From assembly GCA_963677395.2 (NCBI GenBank), contig OY781965.2, positions 248,001 to 312,000 of the forward strand: DNA of 64,000 nt, given 5' to 3'. Of this stretch, positions 8,114 to 17,150 are shown piece by piece (the stretch's first letter is position 1; each line of letters starts with the position of its first letter). Both the position numbers and the translations under genes were made by a program. The notes under the pieces were generated by a model, which was not told the DNA's origin, searched no databases, and worked only from the letters and a program-made list of their open reading frames with translations. Source of the DNA: G963667975 sp963677395. GTDB lineage: Bacteria; Bacteroidota; Bacteroidia; Bacteroidales; G963667975.

Positions 8114-9860
8114 ACCATTTTTGGTCTTTAATTTTTTTCAGAAGCAGGCCTGACCCTTCCCCCAGTTCCTTTGCTTTTTTCCATTGGGTTACTGCGTTTT
8201 CACGTTCATTCAGAAAATAAAGAATATCACCGTAATGTTCCACAATTACGTCGTTGGTATTTCCACCCAATTCGAGTGCTTTTTCAATCAATGTGCGTGC
8301 TTCATTGTACTTTTTTTTCTGGAACAGAACCCAGGCCCAGGTATCGAGATAGGATGCATTATTTTTCACCAGCTCGTTTAGTTTTACCGACATTGTTTCC
8401 GCTTCATCCAGATTTTCTTTACGAAGTGAAAGATAATATGCAAAATTGTTCAGTACGTACACATTATTAGCATCCAGGTCTAACACCTTGCGAAAGGCAT
8501 TATCTGCTTCAGCATACTTGTTAAGTTTGTGATAAAGATCTCCAAGATATACCTCAAATTGAATATTAAGCTCTTTATTATCAGTAACCAGCTTCTGACC
8601 TTTCACAAATTGCGCCAAAGCCTCATTCAACTTGTTCGACTGAAACAAAACGGTGCCCTTTACCATGTAAGGAAAGGGTTGTTCAGGAAAAAGTTCTATC
8701 GCTTGTGAACTCTCTTTCATCATCGCCACCGTATCATTTTGATAGGAAAGGATCATCAACAAAGCCTCCCAAACGGGGAAACGGCTATTATCAAGTTGGT
8801 TTACTGTTTCAAAAGCATTGCGGGCTTCATCAAGTTTTTTATCACGATAAAGAAAATCACCCAATATAGACCAGGCCTTGGCATCTTTGGGGTGTGTTTT
8901 AGTCAATACTTCGGCAAGTTCGAATGCTTCTGTTTTCATATCACTGTAAATTTCTGTTACCGTGTAATATGTAAGCAAAATCTGAACTTTGGTATCAATA
9001 TCAAGATTTGGATTTGCAAAACCGAGCTTTAACTCTTCAAATGCTTTCTTTTTATCTCCAACCTGACGGTAATATCCCGCCAATGAAACATGTATATAGG
9101 AATCATCCGGATTCACTTCTGCAATCTTCTTATAATATTTCAAAGCCGAAGGATAGTCTTTTTTGGACATATACATTTCGGCAAGAATAGCCAGGTATTT
9201 TGTTTCGCGGGGAAAATTCTGTGAAAGCTTTTCAACCTCAGCAGCGGCTTTATCAAACTGATTGAGTGAAAGATATATTTTTTGTTTTTGTAAAGAAAGC
9301 TCTTCAAAAACCCCCATCTTTTTTTCAATCACATTGTAAACTCCAATGGCTTTTTCAAGTTTGTTTTCTTGTAGATATGAATTCGCTAAATTTTCCTGTA
9401 AATCAAGATCATCTGTATTTTTAGCGGCAAGCTTCTCTAAAACTTCTGTTGCTTTTGAATATTGGCGATTGTTCCGGTAAATATCAGCCATCAGAAACAT
9501 ATACCAGGTATTATCCGGACTGAGGGAGCAAGCCTTCTCTCCGTAAAGTATTGCTTCTGTGCTTTTTCCAACAATATTAAAAAGACGAGCCATTTCATAG
9601 TAAGCGGCATCATTTTGTGGGTCACGCTGAATTACCTGTGAAAAAAGGTCGAGTGCATTGGATGCATTGCCAAGCATTTTTTCGCGATTGGCGTCAATAA
9701 ACAATGCATCAATGGCAAGTTGCTGCGACTTTGGTCGTAACTCTTTTGCCTCTTTCTTTGTTGATTGCGAAGATTTTTGAGAATTTTCGGACGTTTTGCA
9801 TGAGCCAAATACTATGCCGGAAAAAACCATTATAGCAACAACATGTATGAAGTTTTTCAT
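8106..9860 (-). CDS. TPR-repeat lipoprotein
   Basis: Lipoprotein made largely of tetratricopeptide repeats, about 584 aa from the start chosen here. The start at 9860 gives MKNFIHVVAIMVFSGIVFGSC, a signal peptide with a lipobox cysteine; the frame is open 63 bp further upstream but that extension would bury the signal. TPR units run through most of the chain (for example NDAAYYEMARLFNIVGKSTE and PDDSYIHVSLAGYYRQVGDK), so it is a protein-binding scaffold in the periplasm. The partner is unknown. It overlaps the DUF4292 gene by 8 bp. A 124-bp gap separates it from the nucleotidyltransferase gene upstream, where an internal promoter could lie. Confidence 0.88.
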   Translation of the reverse strand: MKNFIHVVAIMVFSGIVFGSCKTSENSQKSSQSTKKEAKELRPKSQQLAIDALFIDANREKMLGNASNALDLFSQVIQRDPQNDAAYYEMARLFNIVGKSTEAILYGEKACSLSPDNTWYMFLMADIYRNNRQYSKATEVLEKLAAKNTDDLDLQENLANSYLQENKLEKAIGVYNVIEKKMGVFEELSLQKQKIYLSLNQFDKAAAEVEKLSQNFPRETKYLAILAEMYMSKKDYPSALKYYKKIAEVNPDDSYIHVSLAGYYRQVGDKKKAFEELKLGFANPNLDIDTKVQILLTYYTVTEIYSDMKTEAFELAEVLTKTHPKDAKAWSILGDFLYRDKKLDEARNAFETVNQLDNSRFPVWEALLMILSYQNDTVAMMKESSQAIELFPEQPFPYMVKGTVLFQSNKLNEALAQFVKGQKLVTDNKELNIQFEVYLGDLYHKLNKYAEADNAFRKVLDLDANNVYVLNNFAYYLSLRKENLDEAETMSVKLNELVKNNASYLDTWAWVLFQKKKYNEARTLIEKALELGGNTNDVIVEHYGDILYFLNERENAVTQWKKAKELGEGSGLLLKKIKDQKWYE

Positions 9861-9984
9861 GAGATAATTTTTGTGTTTCTGCGCTTCTACAATAACGTTA
9901 TGCAACATGAATTTTGGAAACAAGAACCTGATTTCTTATTTCCAAAACACATATCTAACATATAATCAAACATATATGTATTGA

Positions 9985-10998
9985 TTAAACGCTATAACTG
10001 ATGGTAGTATAGTCGCCAATGCTTAATTCGTTTATATCACCATTGTATTCAACGTAATTTCCTATCATTGAATTGTCGATGTTTGCATTTTTTAACTTAG
10101 AATTGCCTTGAACTATTGAATTGGTAATAATACTATGTTCAACCAATGTTCCTGCTCCAATTGAAACATGAGGCCCTACAATTGAGTTATCCAGAATTGC
10201 ACCCGACCCTATAAAACAAGGAGGAACAATAATTGAGCTATCAACTTTTGCATCCTCTGAAATTTGATTTTCACCACCATTATGCAATTCCAGAATACGT
10301 TGATTAGTATAAACTGTCGCGTTTTTATTTCCGCAATCCAGCCATTCGTCCACAGCACCCGTACTGAACCGGAAGCCTTTATTCATCATGTTAAACAAAG
10401 CATCCGTCAACTGATATTCGTTTCCTTTTCTGATGTCGTTATCAATCAGATACTGAAGTTCATTCCGTAGGTTTTCACCATCTTTAAAGTAATAAATTCC
10501 AATGATAGCCTGATTAGAAATAAACTCTTTGGGTTTTTCCACAAAGTTCGTAATCAGATTATTCTGATCTGTAACTACAACACCAAATGCACTTGGATCG
10601 CTTACACGGTGAATCCAGATAATCCCGTCTTTGGATGCGTCCAGTTCAAAATCTGCGCTGAACAATGTATCAGCAAAAGCAACAGTTACAGGACCTTTGA
10701 GTGAATCGGCAGCACATAGAATTGCATGAGCCGTTCCTTGTGGTTCATATTGATAGTAAATAGAGCCTTTTGCTCCCAAGCGTTCAGCTATTTGAAGAAG
10801 TTCTTTTTCCACCTCTTCGCCAAACTCTCCAATGATGAACGCAATTTCATCCACATTACCACGGGTAATCTTTACAATGTCTTCGGCAAGACGTTCAACA
10901 ATTGGTTTTCCGGCAATCGGAATTAATGGTTTCGGTATTGTTAGTGTGTGCGGGCGCATACGTTTGCCCATTCCCGCCATTGGTATAATTATCTTCAT
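9985..10998 (-). CDS. Sugar-1-phosphate nucleotidyltransferase with left-handed beta-helix
   Basis: Makes an NDP-sugar from a sugar-1-phosphate and an NTP, supplying surface polysaccharide synthesis. The N-terminal Rossmann-like domain begins with the nucleotide loop (MAGMGKRMRPHTLTIPKPL, residues 7-25), and ADTLF near residue 109 matches the metal-binding aspartate region. Residues about 245-337 contain hexapeptide repeats (DSSIIVP, DNSIVGPHVSIG, NSIVQGNS), the left-handed beta-helix of trimeric members. The exact sugar is unclear: glucose-1-phosphate thymidylyl- or uridylyltransferase-like enzymes and archaeal bifunctional types all look like this. Length 337 aa. Next to a flippase and dUTPase. 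Confidence 0.88.
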   Translation of the reverse strand: MKIIIPMAGMGKRMRPHTLTIPKPLIPIAGKPIVERLAEDIVKITRGNVDEIAFIIGEFGEEVEKELLQIAERLGAKGSIYYQYEPQGTAHAILCAADSLKGPVTVAFADTLFSADFELDASKDGIIWIHRVSDPSAFGVVVTDQNNLITNFVEKPKEFISNQAIIGIYYFKDGENLRNELQYLIDNDIRKGNEYQLTDALFNMMNKGFRFSTGAVDEWLDCGNKNATVYTNQRILELHNGGENQISEDAKVDSSIIVPPCFIGSGAILDNSIVGPHVSIGAGTLVEHSIITNSIVQGNSKLKNANIDNSMIGNYVEYNGDINELSIGDYTTISYSV

Positions 10999-11046
10999 AT
11001 CAGTATATTTTAGTAGTCGGTTATCTGTTAATCTGTGAGTTATATT

Positions 11047-11481
11047 TTATTTTTTTCCGGTATGACCAAATCCACCGGCACCGCGTTCCGTTTCTTCGAG
11101 CCCGGTTACCTGATTCCATTCAACACGTGCATGCGCTGCCACAATCATTTGTGCTATGCGGTCACCCTCATGAATAGTAAATTCCGTATTGGAAAGGTTT
11201 ACCAAAATTACCTTTACTTCACCACGATAGTCAGCATCAATAGTGCCGGGTGAATTCAAAACGGTGATTCCATTTTTGGCAGCCAAACCGCTACGCGGAC
11301 GAACCTGCGCTTCGTACCCTTCCGGAATTGCAATGAAAATCCCCGTAGGTACCAACGCTCGTTCGAGAGGTTTTAATGTTACAGGTTCAGAAATGTTCGC
11401 ACGTAAATCCATTCCTGCAGAATGGATGGTTTCATAAGCTGGCAATGGATGCTTGGAAGTATTGACAATGTTTACAATCAT
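11047..11481 (-). CDS. dut: dUTP diphosphatase
   Basis: Homotrimeric dUTPase that hydrolyses dUTP to dUMP and PPi, keeping uracil out of DNA and feeding dTMP synthesis. All five family motifs can be seen: AGMDLRA (motif I), RSGLAAKNGI (PRSG motif), the GTIDADYRGE substrate loop, the GDRIAQMI motif, and the glycine-rich C-terminal arm RGAGGFGHTGKK. Length 144 aa is typical. The start overlaps the flippase stop by 4 bp, indicating translational coupling, and the nucleotidyltransferase follows after 48 bp. Confidence 0.97.
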   Translation of the reverse strand: MIVNIVNTSKHPLPAYETIHSAGMDLRANISEPVTLKPLERALVPTGIFIAIPEGYEAQVRPRSGLAAKNGITVLNSPGTIDADYRGEVKVILVNLSNTEFTIHEGDRIAQMIVAAHARVEWNQVTGLEETERGAGGFGHTGKK

Positions 11482-12959
11482 GCAGATGTTGGTTTGATTT
11501 GTAGTTTTCTTTCCATTACAAAAACTATGCTAAGATAGAAAAGTACAAAGAATGTGTGAATACTATATTTTACAAAAGTATGTTCAATATTCAGAAAGCG
11601 TGATGCGAAATAGAGCACCAGCGCCAACCCGAAATAGAAAGCAATGCGCTTAATATCATACGGAATAGGGTAATGTTTTTGTCCCAGAAAATAAGAAATG
11701 ACCATAATGGAGAGATAACACCAAAAGGTTGCCCATGCCGCTCCCATAAACCCGGTAATGGGTACTAAAATAAAATTCAAAACAAGGGTTAATGCAGCAC
11801 CGAACGTAGAAATCCAGGCTCCATAGCGCGTTTGATCCGTAAGTTTATACCAGATGGAAAGATTGTAAAAAACACCCAGAAACAAATTAGCCATCAGTAA
11901 GATCGGAACTACCGGAGCTCCTACCCTGTAATCTTTGCCAACAAAATGCATCACAATATCCTGATACATTGTAACACCCAGAAATATTAATGAACAAACA
12001 ATGATGAAATACTTCATCACATCGGCATACGTTTGTCTGGCATCTTTGTTTTTTGAATGTTGGAAAAAGAAGGGCTCCGCTGCAAAACGAAACGTTTGAA
12101 CAAAGAGAGTCATCAGGATTGAAATCTTGTAGCACGCACCATAAACCCCAAGTTGAAATTCAGCTACGGCACGATCTGCAATTAAATGTTTCATTAAAAT
12201 ACGGTCGAAAGTTTCGTTTACGATGCCAGCCATTCCCCAGATCATAATTGGAAAAGCATAAAAAAACATCTCCTTCCAGAGCTTTTTATCAAGTTGTAAA
12301 CGAATCTGAAACACCTCAGGCAACAACAAAATCATGGTAATGACCGTCGCAATCAGATTCGAAATAAAAACATATCCAACTCCTATAGATGGATTGTAAA
12401 TCAATGAAATAACATTTCTCAACCATACACTGTCCGATTTCATTAACTGGGGACAAAGTAAAATAAAGAAAAGGTTCATCAAAATATTTATGGCAATATT
12501 GGTCGATTTAATCCAGGCAAAACGAAACGCTTTATTCTGGTCGCGTAGTCGCGCAAAAGGAATGGAACATAAAGCATCCAAGCCCAAAATAATCCCAAAC
12601 CAGATGAAATATTCTGAATGCAGTTTATATCCAAGATTTTCTGAAATTGAACCTGAAAATAAGCTGATAAACAAAATAAACAGAGAAGAACTGATTAGAA
12701 GAGAAATAACAGAAGTATTATACACTCTGTTTTTATCCTCCGTTTTTTGCGAAAAGCGAAAAAACGCAGTTTCCATTCCATAGGTAAGGATTACCATAAA
12801 CAAACTTACATACGCATAAAGTTCAGTAACAACAGCATATTCACGTGGCGGAAACAAGTAAGTATAAAGCGGTACAAGAAAATAATTGAGCAGTCGCCCA
12901 ACAATAGTAGGCAGGCCATAGATAACTGTTTGACCGGCAAGCTTCTTTAAGGAGTTCAA
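11478..12959 (-). CDS. Polysaccharide/lipid flippase of the MOP superfamily
   Basis: Multi-pass membrane protein of the oligosaccharidyl-lipid flippase (Wzx/MurJ-like, MOP) superfamily, expected to flip lipid-linked glycans across the inner membrane. It has about 12-14 hydrophobic helices, with the family-like N-terminus NSLKKLAGQTVIYGLPTIVG. The frame is open from a TTG at 12983, but a promoter-like TAccTTTG (12981-12988) overlaps that codon, and the TTG at 12959 gives the usual family N-terminus, so I use 12959 (493 aa). It is the first gene of the train and overlaps dut by 4 bp. Its substrate is not deducible. Confidence 0.87.
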   Translation of the reverse strand: MNSLKKLAGQTVIYGLPTIVGRLLNYFLVPLYTYLFPPREYAVVTELYAYVSLFMVILTYGMETAFFRFSQKTEDKNRVYNTSVISLLISSSLFILFISLFSGSISENLGYKLHSEYFIWFGIILGLDALCSIPFARLRDQNKAFRFAWIKSTNIAINILMNLFFILLCPQLMKSDSVWLRNVISLIYNPSIGVGYVFISNLIATVITMILLLPEVFQIRLQLDKKLWKEMFFYAFPIMIWGMAGIVNETFDRILMKHLIADRAVAEFQLGVYGACYKISILMTLFVQTFRFAAEPFFFQHSKNKDARQTYADVMKYFIIVCSLIFLGVTMYQDIVMHFVGKDYRVGAPVVPILLMANLFLGVFYNLSIWYKLTDQTRYGAWISTFGAALTLVLNFILVPITGFMGAAWATFWCYLSIMVISYFLGQKHYPIPYDIKRIAFYFGLALVLYFASRFLNIEHTFVKYSIHTFFVLFYLSIVFVMERKLQIKPTSA

Positions 12960-12980
12960 TCTCTTTGGTTTTTGCAACAG

Positions 12981-12988
12981 CAAAGGTA
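12981..12988 (-). promoter_or_regulatory. Candidate -7 element for the flippase-dut operon
   Basis: Minus-strand TAccTTTG matches the Bacteroidota -7 consensus TAnnTTTG and lies 21 bp before the chosen flippase start. The -33 region (ggtttc) is only a partial match. Confidence 0.55.
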
Positions 12989-13065
12989 AGCTTTTCTGAA
13001 AAAATGAAACCGGACTAAATTGTATAAAATTAAAGCAGGTATCTTACAAAATTATACGGGCAAAA

Positions 13066-13446
13066 TCATCTTCCCTTGTTTTTATACCAAAGGTAACGCA
13101 AGGCTATGGCCGGATGTTTATAAATCATTCGTGGACCGGAATAGCACATCACCATTTTGATTTTTAGTTGCTTATCCTTGGTATAACAGCGACAGATACA
13201 ATGTGAACAAACATTCTTCTGTTCCCCAAACGGGCAGTGAGTAAGTCGCTGTAACGCATAGGTCTTTAACAATTCGCACTCCGGACACAATCCGCCAAAA
13301 TGACGATGATTTCTCCTGCAATAAAGTCGGATCATTACCTTTAAAGTCTGTTTTTCAAATAGTAAACGTTTTTCTTTTTTCACTTTACGCAATTCGGTAT
13401 TCGAATACGCAAAATAAAGAGATTTTCCTGCAAAAACAAAATCCAA
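13066..13446 (-). CDS. YgbA-family (nitrous oxide-stimulated promoter) protein
   Basis: Small Cys/His-rich cytoplasmic protein of the YgbA_NO family. In Enterobacteria the family gene is NsrR-controlled and helps recovery from nitrosative stress; its biochemical activity is not settled. The family pattern is clear: MIRLYCRRNH, LCPECELLKTYALQRLTHCPFGE, VCSHCICRCY and MVMCYSGPRMIYKHPAIALRYL, in pieces along residues 38-118. The many cysteines in CxxC spacing suggest a metal or Fe-S site. The ATG at 13446 adds about 20 residues not usual in the family; an in-frame GTG or TTG near codons 19-22 may be the true start. It is a single gene between the flippase and the PspC operon. Confidence 0.85.
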   Translation of the reverse strand: MDFVFAGKSLYFAYSNTELRKVKKEKRLLFEKQTLKVMIRLYCRRNHRHFGGLCPECELLKTYALQRLTHCPFGEQKNVCSHCICRCYTKDKQLKIKMVMCYSGPRMIYKHPAIALRYLWYKNKGR

Positions 13447-13476
13447 TCAAAATTTAATCTTTCCTTAAATTAAAAA

Positions 13477-13505
13477 GCCCTGACAAGTATTCATCTTATC
13501 AGGGC
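13477..13505 (-). terminator. Rho-independent terminator of the PspC-LiaF operon
   Basis: Read on the minus strand, GCCCTGATAAG and CTTGTCAGGGC form an 11-bp stem with one mismatch and a 7-nt loop, followed by TTTTTAATTT. It lies 38 bp after the stop of the LiaF-like gene. Confidence 0.9.
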
Positions 13506-13542
13506 AAAGCTAATGACTCAATTAAGTAGAAAAACAATTTCC

Positions 13543-14448
13543 TTAGTAGCGGACAATTTCAATATCCGAAACAGCAGCATTTAGTTTAATCTTGATTTTA
13601 TTGGTTGCTGTTGCATAGTTCTCTGTGGAAAGATTTCCTTCTTCATCTTTGGTAAATCCGCTGAAAGTTTTGCTGCTCAATACAGATTCATTGTCAATAT
13701 AACATCCTGCTTCCTTCGGAATTCTGAGGATTAATGCAGATGCTCCTGCTTCGATGTTAACTTCTGTCAACGGAAGTAAATTACCAAGTTTCAGATCTAT
13801 ATCCGATGCTCCTCCGTCTAAATCGAGGTTACGAAGTTTAATTCCTGTGAAATCGAAGTTCACCTCCGCAGCTCCGGCATCAAGGTTTAAATCCCAGATC
13901 GGATTCGGGTTTAACTTGATTACCACATCATTTTTTGATTTGTTATTCATGTGAATAGACTCTTCTTCTAGGCGAGCATCAATATGAGTTATTTCGGAAT
14001 TGTTGTCGATATTAAAAATGTACTTTCCTACATTCCCTCTTTGATCAAAGGTAAAAAGTGAATCCAAATCGGTTGCTCCCGCTATGGTAAATGTACCAGC
14101 GGCTGCATCTAATTCAAATTTTGCTTCTTTTATATTTGAATTAAATCCTGCACTGACAAATCTGTCCTCCATTCGTTTGCAGTGTCGATTAATTTTCCAG
14201 TCAATATTCCACTCTTCCTTACTGGTTTGCGTTAGCAATAATACTCCAAGTGCTAAAATTACCACTGAACCAATCATTTTGAAGGTTTCTTTCATCGGAA
14301 TCAGCCAAATACCCCACAAAACCAATGCTATAGGCCATAGCTGGAAAAATCCTCTCCAGGTAAATTCGATAATATCCAGATTTTTCAGCACAAAGAGAAC
14401 TCCTATCAAGATGAAAAAGAGACCCCAAAAAACATTTTTGTATTTCAT
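13543..14448 (-). CDS. LiaF/DUF5668-type membrane protein with toast-rack domain
   Basis: Membrane protein with three or four hydrophobic helices in residues 1-75 (DUF5668/LiaI-LiaF-like transmembrane region), then a soluble beta-solenoid-like domain (about 95-300) of the toast-rack/DUF2154 kind, rich in short strands such as NLDLDGGASDIDLKLGN. In Firmicutes LiaF relatives restrain a cell-envelope stress two-component system; a similar stress-sensing role here is an inference. It is the third gene of an operon, 11 bp after the longer PspC protein, and is followed by a strong terminator. Confidence 0.82.
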   Translation of the reverse strand: MKYKNVFWGLFFILIGVLFVLKNLDIIEFTWRGFFQLWPIALVLWGIWLIPMKETFKMIGSVVILALGVLLLTQTSKEEWNIDWKINRHCKRMEDRFVSAGFNSNIKEAKFELDAAAGTFTIAGATDLDSLFTFDQRGNVGKYIFNIDNNSEITHIDARLEEESIHMNNKSKNDVVIKLNPNPIWDLNLDAGAAEVNFDFTGIKLRNLDLDGGASDIDLKLGNLLPLTEVNIEAGASALILRIPKEAGCYIDNESVLSSKTFSGFTKDEEGNLSTENYATATNKIKIKLNAAVSDIEIVRY

Positions 14449-14459
14449 AACTATTTGTT

Positions 14460-14969
14460 TTATTGTTTTTTATACAAACTATTTGCAATTAATCCAATAC
14501 CTAAGGCAATAAATACCACTGGCCAGAAATCGGAAATATTGATGTATTCCAGAAATCTGTCAATCAGAAAAAGAGCACCTACTACAATCATAATCAATCC
14601 AATAACGAAATTTCCTCTTTTCACACTATCCGGTTTCGTTTCCGGCTGTGAAGAATCATAGGATTTCGTAGTTTGTTGTGGTTCTTCTTTGTATTGATTT
14701 TCGGTTTGCTGATAATTTTGGCTATCGGATGAATTTGGAGCTTGGTAGGTATTCTGATAGTTACTATTGATATAAGGCCTGTTTTCAGGAATTACAATCC
14801 AGAGAATGATATAAATCAGCAAGCCGCCACCGCCGAAAAAGAAAGCGAGGACAAACAATATACGGATAAATACCGGGTCGATGTCGAAATGTTCGGCAAG
14901 TCCCCCGGCGACCCCCGCGATTTTACGGTTAATCAGACTTCGTTGAAGTGGTTTGTTGTGCATATTCAT
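14460..14969 (-). CDS. PspC domain membrane protein (long form)
   Basis: PspC-family envelope stress protein of 169 aa. Residues about 6-62 form the PspC domain (RSLINRKIAGVAGGLAEHFD, then a glycine-rich hydrophobic helix FFFGGGGLLIYIILWIVIP). A Gln/Asn/Ser-rich cytoplasmic-type linker (about 66-115) follows, then two C-terminal hydrophobic helices. The second methionine (MHNKPL) is an equally good start. It lies 2 bp after the short PspC gene, so the two are translationally coupled. The pair probably arose by duplication. Signalling to the downstream LiaF-like protein is plausible but unproven. Confidence 0.88.
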   Translation of the reverse strand: MNMHNKPLQRSLINRKIAGVAGGLAEHFDIDPVFIRILFVLAFFFGGGGLLIYIILWIVIPENRPYINSNYQNTYQAPNSSDSQNYQQTENQYKEEPQQTTKSYDSSQPETKPDSVKRGNFVIGLIMIVVGALFLIDRFLEYINISDFWPVVFIALGIGLIANSLYKKQ

Positions 14970-14971
14970 AA

Positions 14972-15187
14972 TTATTTAGGGTTGTTATTTATTGGATAAT
15001 CTTGTGGCATCATGATCAGACAAATCAGATAAATCAAAATGCCTCCGCCAAAGATACCGCTCGCGATAAACAATATCCTGACTATAACGCTGTCTATCGA
15101 AAAATATTCCGCTATACCGCCTGCTACTCCCCCAATCACACGGTCGTTATAGCTTCGTTTTAAACGTTTAGTTTCCATTTGTTTCAT
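14972..15187 (-). CDS. Short PspC domain protein
   Basis: Stand-alone PspC domain of 71 aa: basic N-terminus, SYNDRVIGGVAGGIAEYFSI, a hydrophobic glycine-rich helix (RILFIASGIFGGGILIYLI) and a short tail ending MMPQDYP. First gene of the PspC-PspC-LiaF operon and followed by the longer paralogue after 2 bp. PspC proteins sense or relay inner-membrane stress. A promoter with both Bacteroidota boxes lies just upstream. Confidence 0.9.
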   Translation of the reverse strand: MKQMETKRLKRSYNDRVIGGVAGGIAEYFSIDSVIVRILFIASGIFGGGILIYLICLIMMPQDYPINNNPK

Positions 15188-15208
15188 TATTTTCTTATTG
15201 GACGTTTC

Positions 15209-15240
15209 GAAAGTTACTTTGGTTACAATTTACAGGCAAA
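15209..15240 (-). promoter_or_regulatory. Promoter of the PspC-LiaF operon
   Basis: On the minus strand TTTG (15237-15240) and TAACTTTC (15209-15216) are separated by 20 nt, close to the Bacteroidota consensus (TTTG, 19-21 nt, TAnnTTTG); the last base of the -7 box deviates. It lies 22 bp before the start codon. Confidence 0.7.
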
Positions 15241-15328
15241 TACTCCACTGATTATTGCGAATAATACATTCTCTCATCAATTCTGATACAGAGATAATTG
15301 TCACATCTGTACCAAATCAGTGGACAAA

Positions 15329-15361
15329 AAAAGAGACAACCAAAAACGGTTGCCTCTTTTT
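15329..15361 (-). terminator. Rho-independent terminator of sppA
   Basis: On the minus strand aaagaggcaacc pairs with ggttgtctcttt (one mismatch) around a short T-rich loop, followed by a T-run. It lies 23 bp after the sppA stop. Confidence 0.85.
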
Positions 15362-15383
15362 CAAAAAACAATATGCGCAAAAC

Positions 15384-17150
15384 TTATTCGATAGTCAACA
15401 TAAAAGGCAGGCGTGCCTGAATTCCTTTCCAGTTGGTTGTTTCTTTCAGAGTCTTGTAAAGTTCGTACTCCTGACCTAACTCTTTTTGTATGGCTTTGGT
15501 TTTTGTGTTGCCAAAAAGCTCCTTAAACAATTCTTCCAGAGCATTTTCCTGGTCGGGATAGTAACTCAGTTTGTATTTAGACAGTTTGGCCATTTTTGCA
15601 GCTTCGGCAATAGCCTTGTCAATTCCGCCAAAGTCATCAATCAATCCAATTTTTTTCGCATCTGTACCACTCCATACACGACCCTGTCCAATGCTATCAA
15701 CTGTTGCCGGACTCATTTTTCGTCCTTCAGCTACACGACTTATAAAGGTGCTGTAAATTCGCTCAATTTCCTGCGTAATTACCATTTGTTCGTAAGAACT
15801 CATCGGACGGTTTACCGACATCAAGTTCGCATTACGGTGAGTAAGTACTGTATCGAAAGAAATCCCTAACTTATTATTGTAGAGTTTTTGCAGGTTTGGG
15901 ATCACTCCAAACACTCCTATAGAACCAGTTAAGGTAGAAGGGCTTGCAATAATTTTTGAAGCACCACAGGCAATATAATAACCTCCGGATGCAGCTACAT
16001 CGCCCATCGAAACAACTACCGGTTTCTTTTCCTTGGCCAAAACTACTTCACGCCAGATAATATCCGAAGCAAGTGCATCTCCTCCAGGGGAGTTTACCCG
16101 TAAAACAATTGCTTTCACCTTTTTGTCTTCACGAGCTTCACGAATGGCTTTCGAAATTCTGTCGGATCCGATGATTTCATCTGAACCTTCGCCACGACGA
16201 ATTTCTCCGGCAGCAAATATGATCGCAATTTTATCCTTGCTTTCAATTTCTTCTTTTCCTTCAGCTTTTACATATTTTTGTATAGTGACGGAAGAAATAT
16301 CTTTATCCTGTTCAATACCTATCTGTTTTTTCAAAATAGCCAGAAGTTGGTCTTTATACACCAATGAATCAGCAAGTTTATAATCAATCGCATCGCCCGG
16401 GTTGCGAATCAGAAGATCGTCAGCAATTTTATTCAATTCTTCTACCGGAATTTTCCGACTTTCAGCAATTGCAGTAGCAATGGTATTCCATGCATTATCA
16501 ATAAGCATACGAATCTGAACCTTGTTTTCAGGGCTCATCTTTTGCATAATGTAAGGTTCAACTGCACTTTTAAACTTTCCGTGACGGATTACCTGCATTT
16601 GAACATCCAGTTTATCAAACAGACCTTTCATAAACATAATTTCTGCGGAAACACCCTTGAGTTCAATTATTCCCGTTGTGTTAAGAAATACCTTATCGGA
16701 TACCGAAGCCAAATAATAACCCTTCTGGGTATAAACTTCTCCATAGCTGTAAATAAATTTCCCGCTTTTCTTAAAGTCGAGCAAAGCTTCCCGAATTTCA
16801 GCAATGGTTGCCATGCTGGCACTCAATTCTTCCGGTTCCAGCAAGATACCTTTGATGTTCTTATCCTCTTTTGCCTTGCGGATACTTTCCAGAATATCGA
16901 AAAGGCCAACTGCGCTCTTTCCGCCACCTCCAAAAATATTCGTATTGAAGTTAGGACCGTTTGGAGAGCGTTCCGAAATTGGAAAATCAAATTTCATGTG
17001 AAGTATTGAATTTTTCGAAACTATGACGGTTTCTTTTGACGATACCGCCACAATAGAGGCTACAAAGCCTACCATAATAAAAAAGATAATTACCTGAAGC
17101 AGAAAATAACCCAGCATAGAGGCAAACATCATTTTAAAGAACTGTTTCAT
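15384..17150 (-). CDS. sppA: Signal peptide peptidase SppA, 67K type
   Basis: Inner-membrane serine protease with a Ser/Lys dyad that degrades cleaved signal peptides in the periplasm. I place the start at 17150 (MKQFFKMMFASMLGYFLL, 588 aa); the frame extends 46 codons upstream but without family similarity. Visible: one N-terminal membrane helix, the N-terminal S49 repeat with the general-base lysine region (YTQKGYYLASVSDKV), and the C-terminal S49 repeat with the serine motif GDVAASGGYYIACGA followed by TGSIGVFG. The tandem S49 layout is that of E. coli-type 67-kDa SppA. Single gene with its own terminator. Confidence 0.95.
   Translation of the reverse strand: MKQFFKMMFASMLGYFLLQVIIFFIMVGFVASIVAVSSKETVIVSKNSILHMKFDFPISERSPNGPNFNTNIFGGGGKSAVGLFDILESIRKAKEDKNIKGILLEPEELSASMATIAEIREALLDFKKSGKFIYSYGEVYTQKGYYLASVSDKVFLNTTGIIELKGVSAEIMFMKGLFDKLDVQMQVIRHGKFKSAVEPYIMQKMSPENKVQIRMLIDNAWNTIATAIAESRKIPVEELNKIADDLLIRNPGDAIDYKLADSLVYKDQLLAILKKQIGIEQDKDISSVTIQKYVKAEGKEEIESKDKIAIIFAAGEIRRGEGSDEIIGSDRISKAIREAREDKKVKAIVLRVNSPGGDALASDIIWREVVLAKEKKPVVVSMGDVAASGGYYIACGASKIIASPSTLTGSIGVFGVIPNLQKLYNNKLGISFDTVLTHRNANLMSVNRPMSSYEQMVITQEIERIYSTFISRVAEGRKMSPATVDSIGQGRVWSGTDAKKIGLIDDFGGIDKAIAEAAKMAKLSKYKLSYYPDQENALEELFKELFGNTKTKAIQKELGQEYELYKTLKETTNWKGIQARLPFMLTIE

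Noticed and set aside
12959..12983. Upstream TTG start of the flippase gene
   Set aside because: It overlaps a consensus -7 box and adds residues not usual for the family; the TTG at 12959 is preferred.
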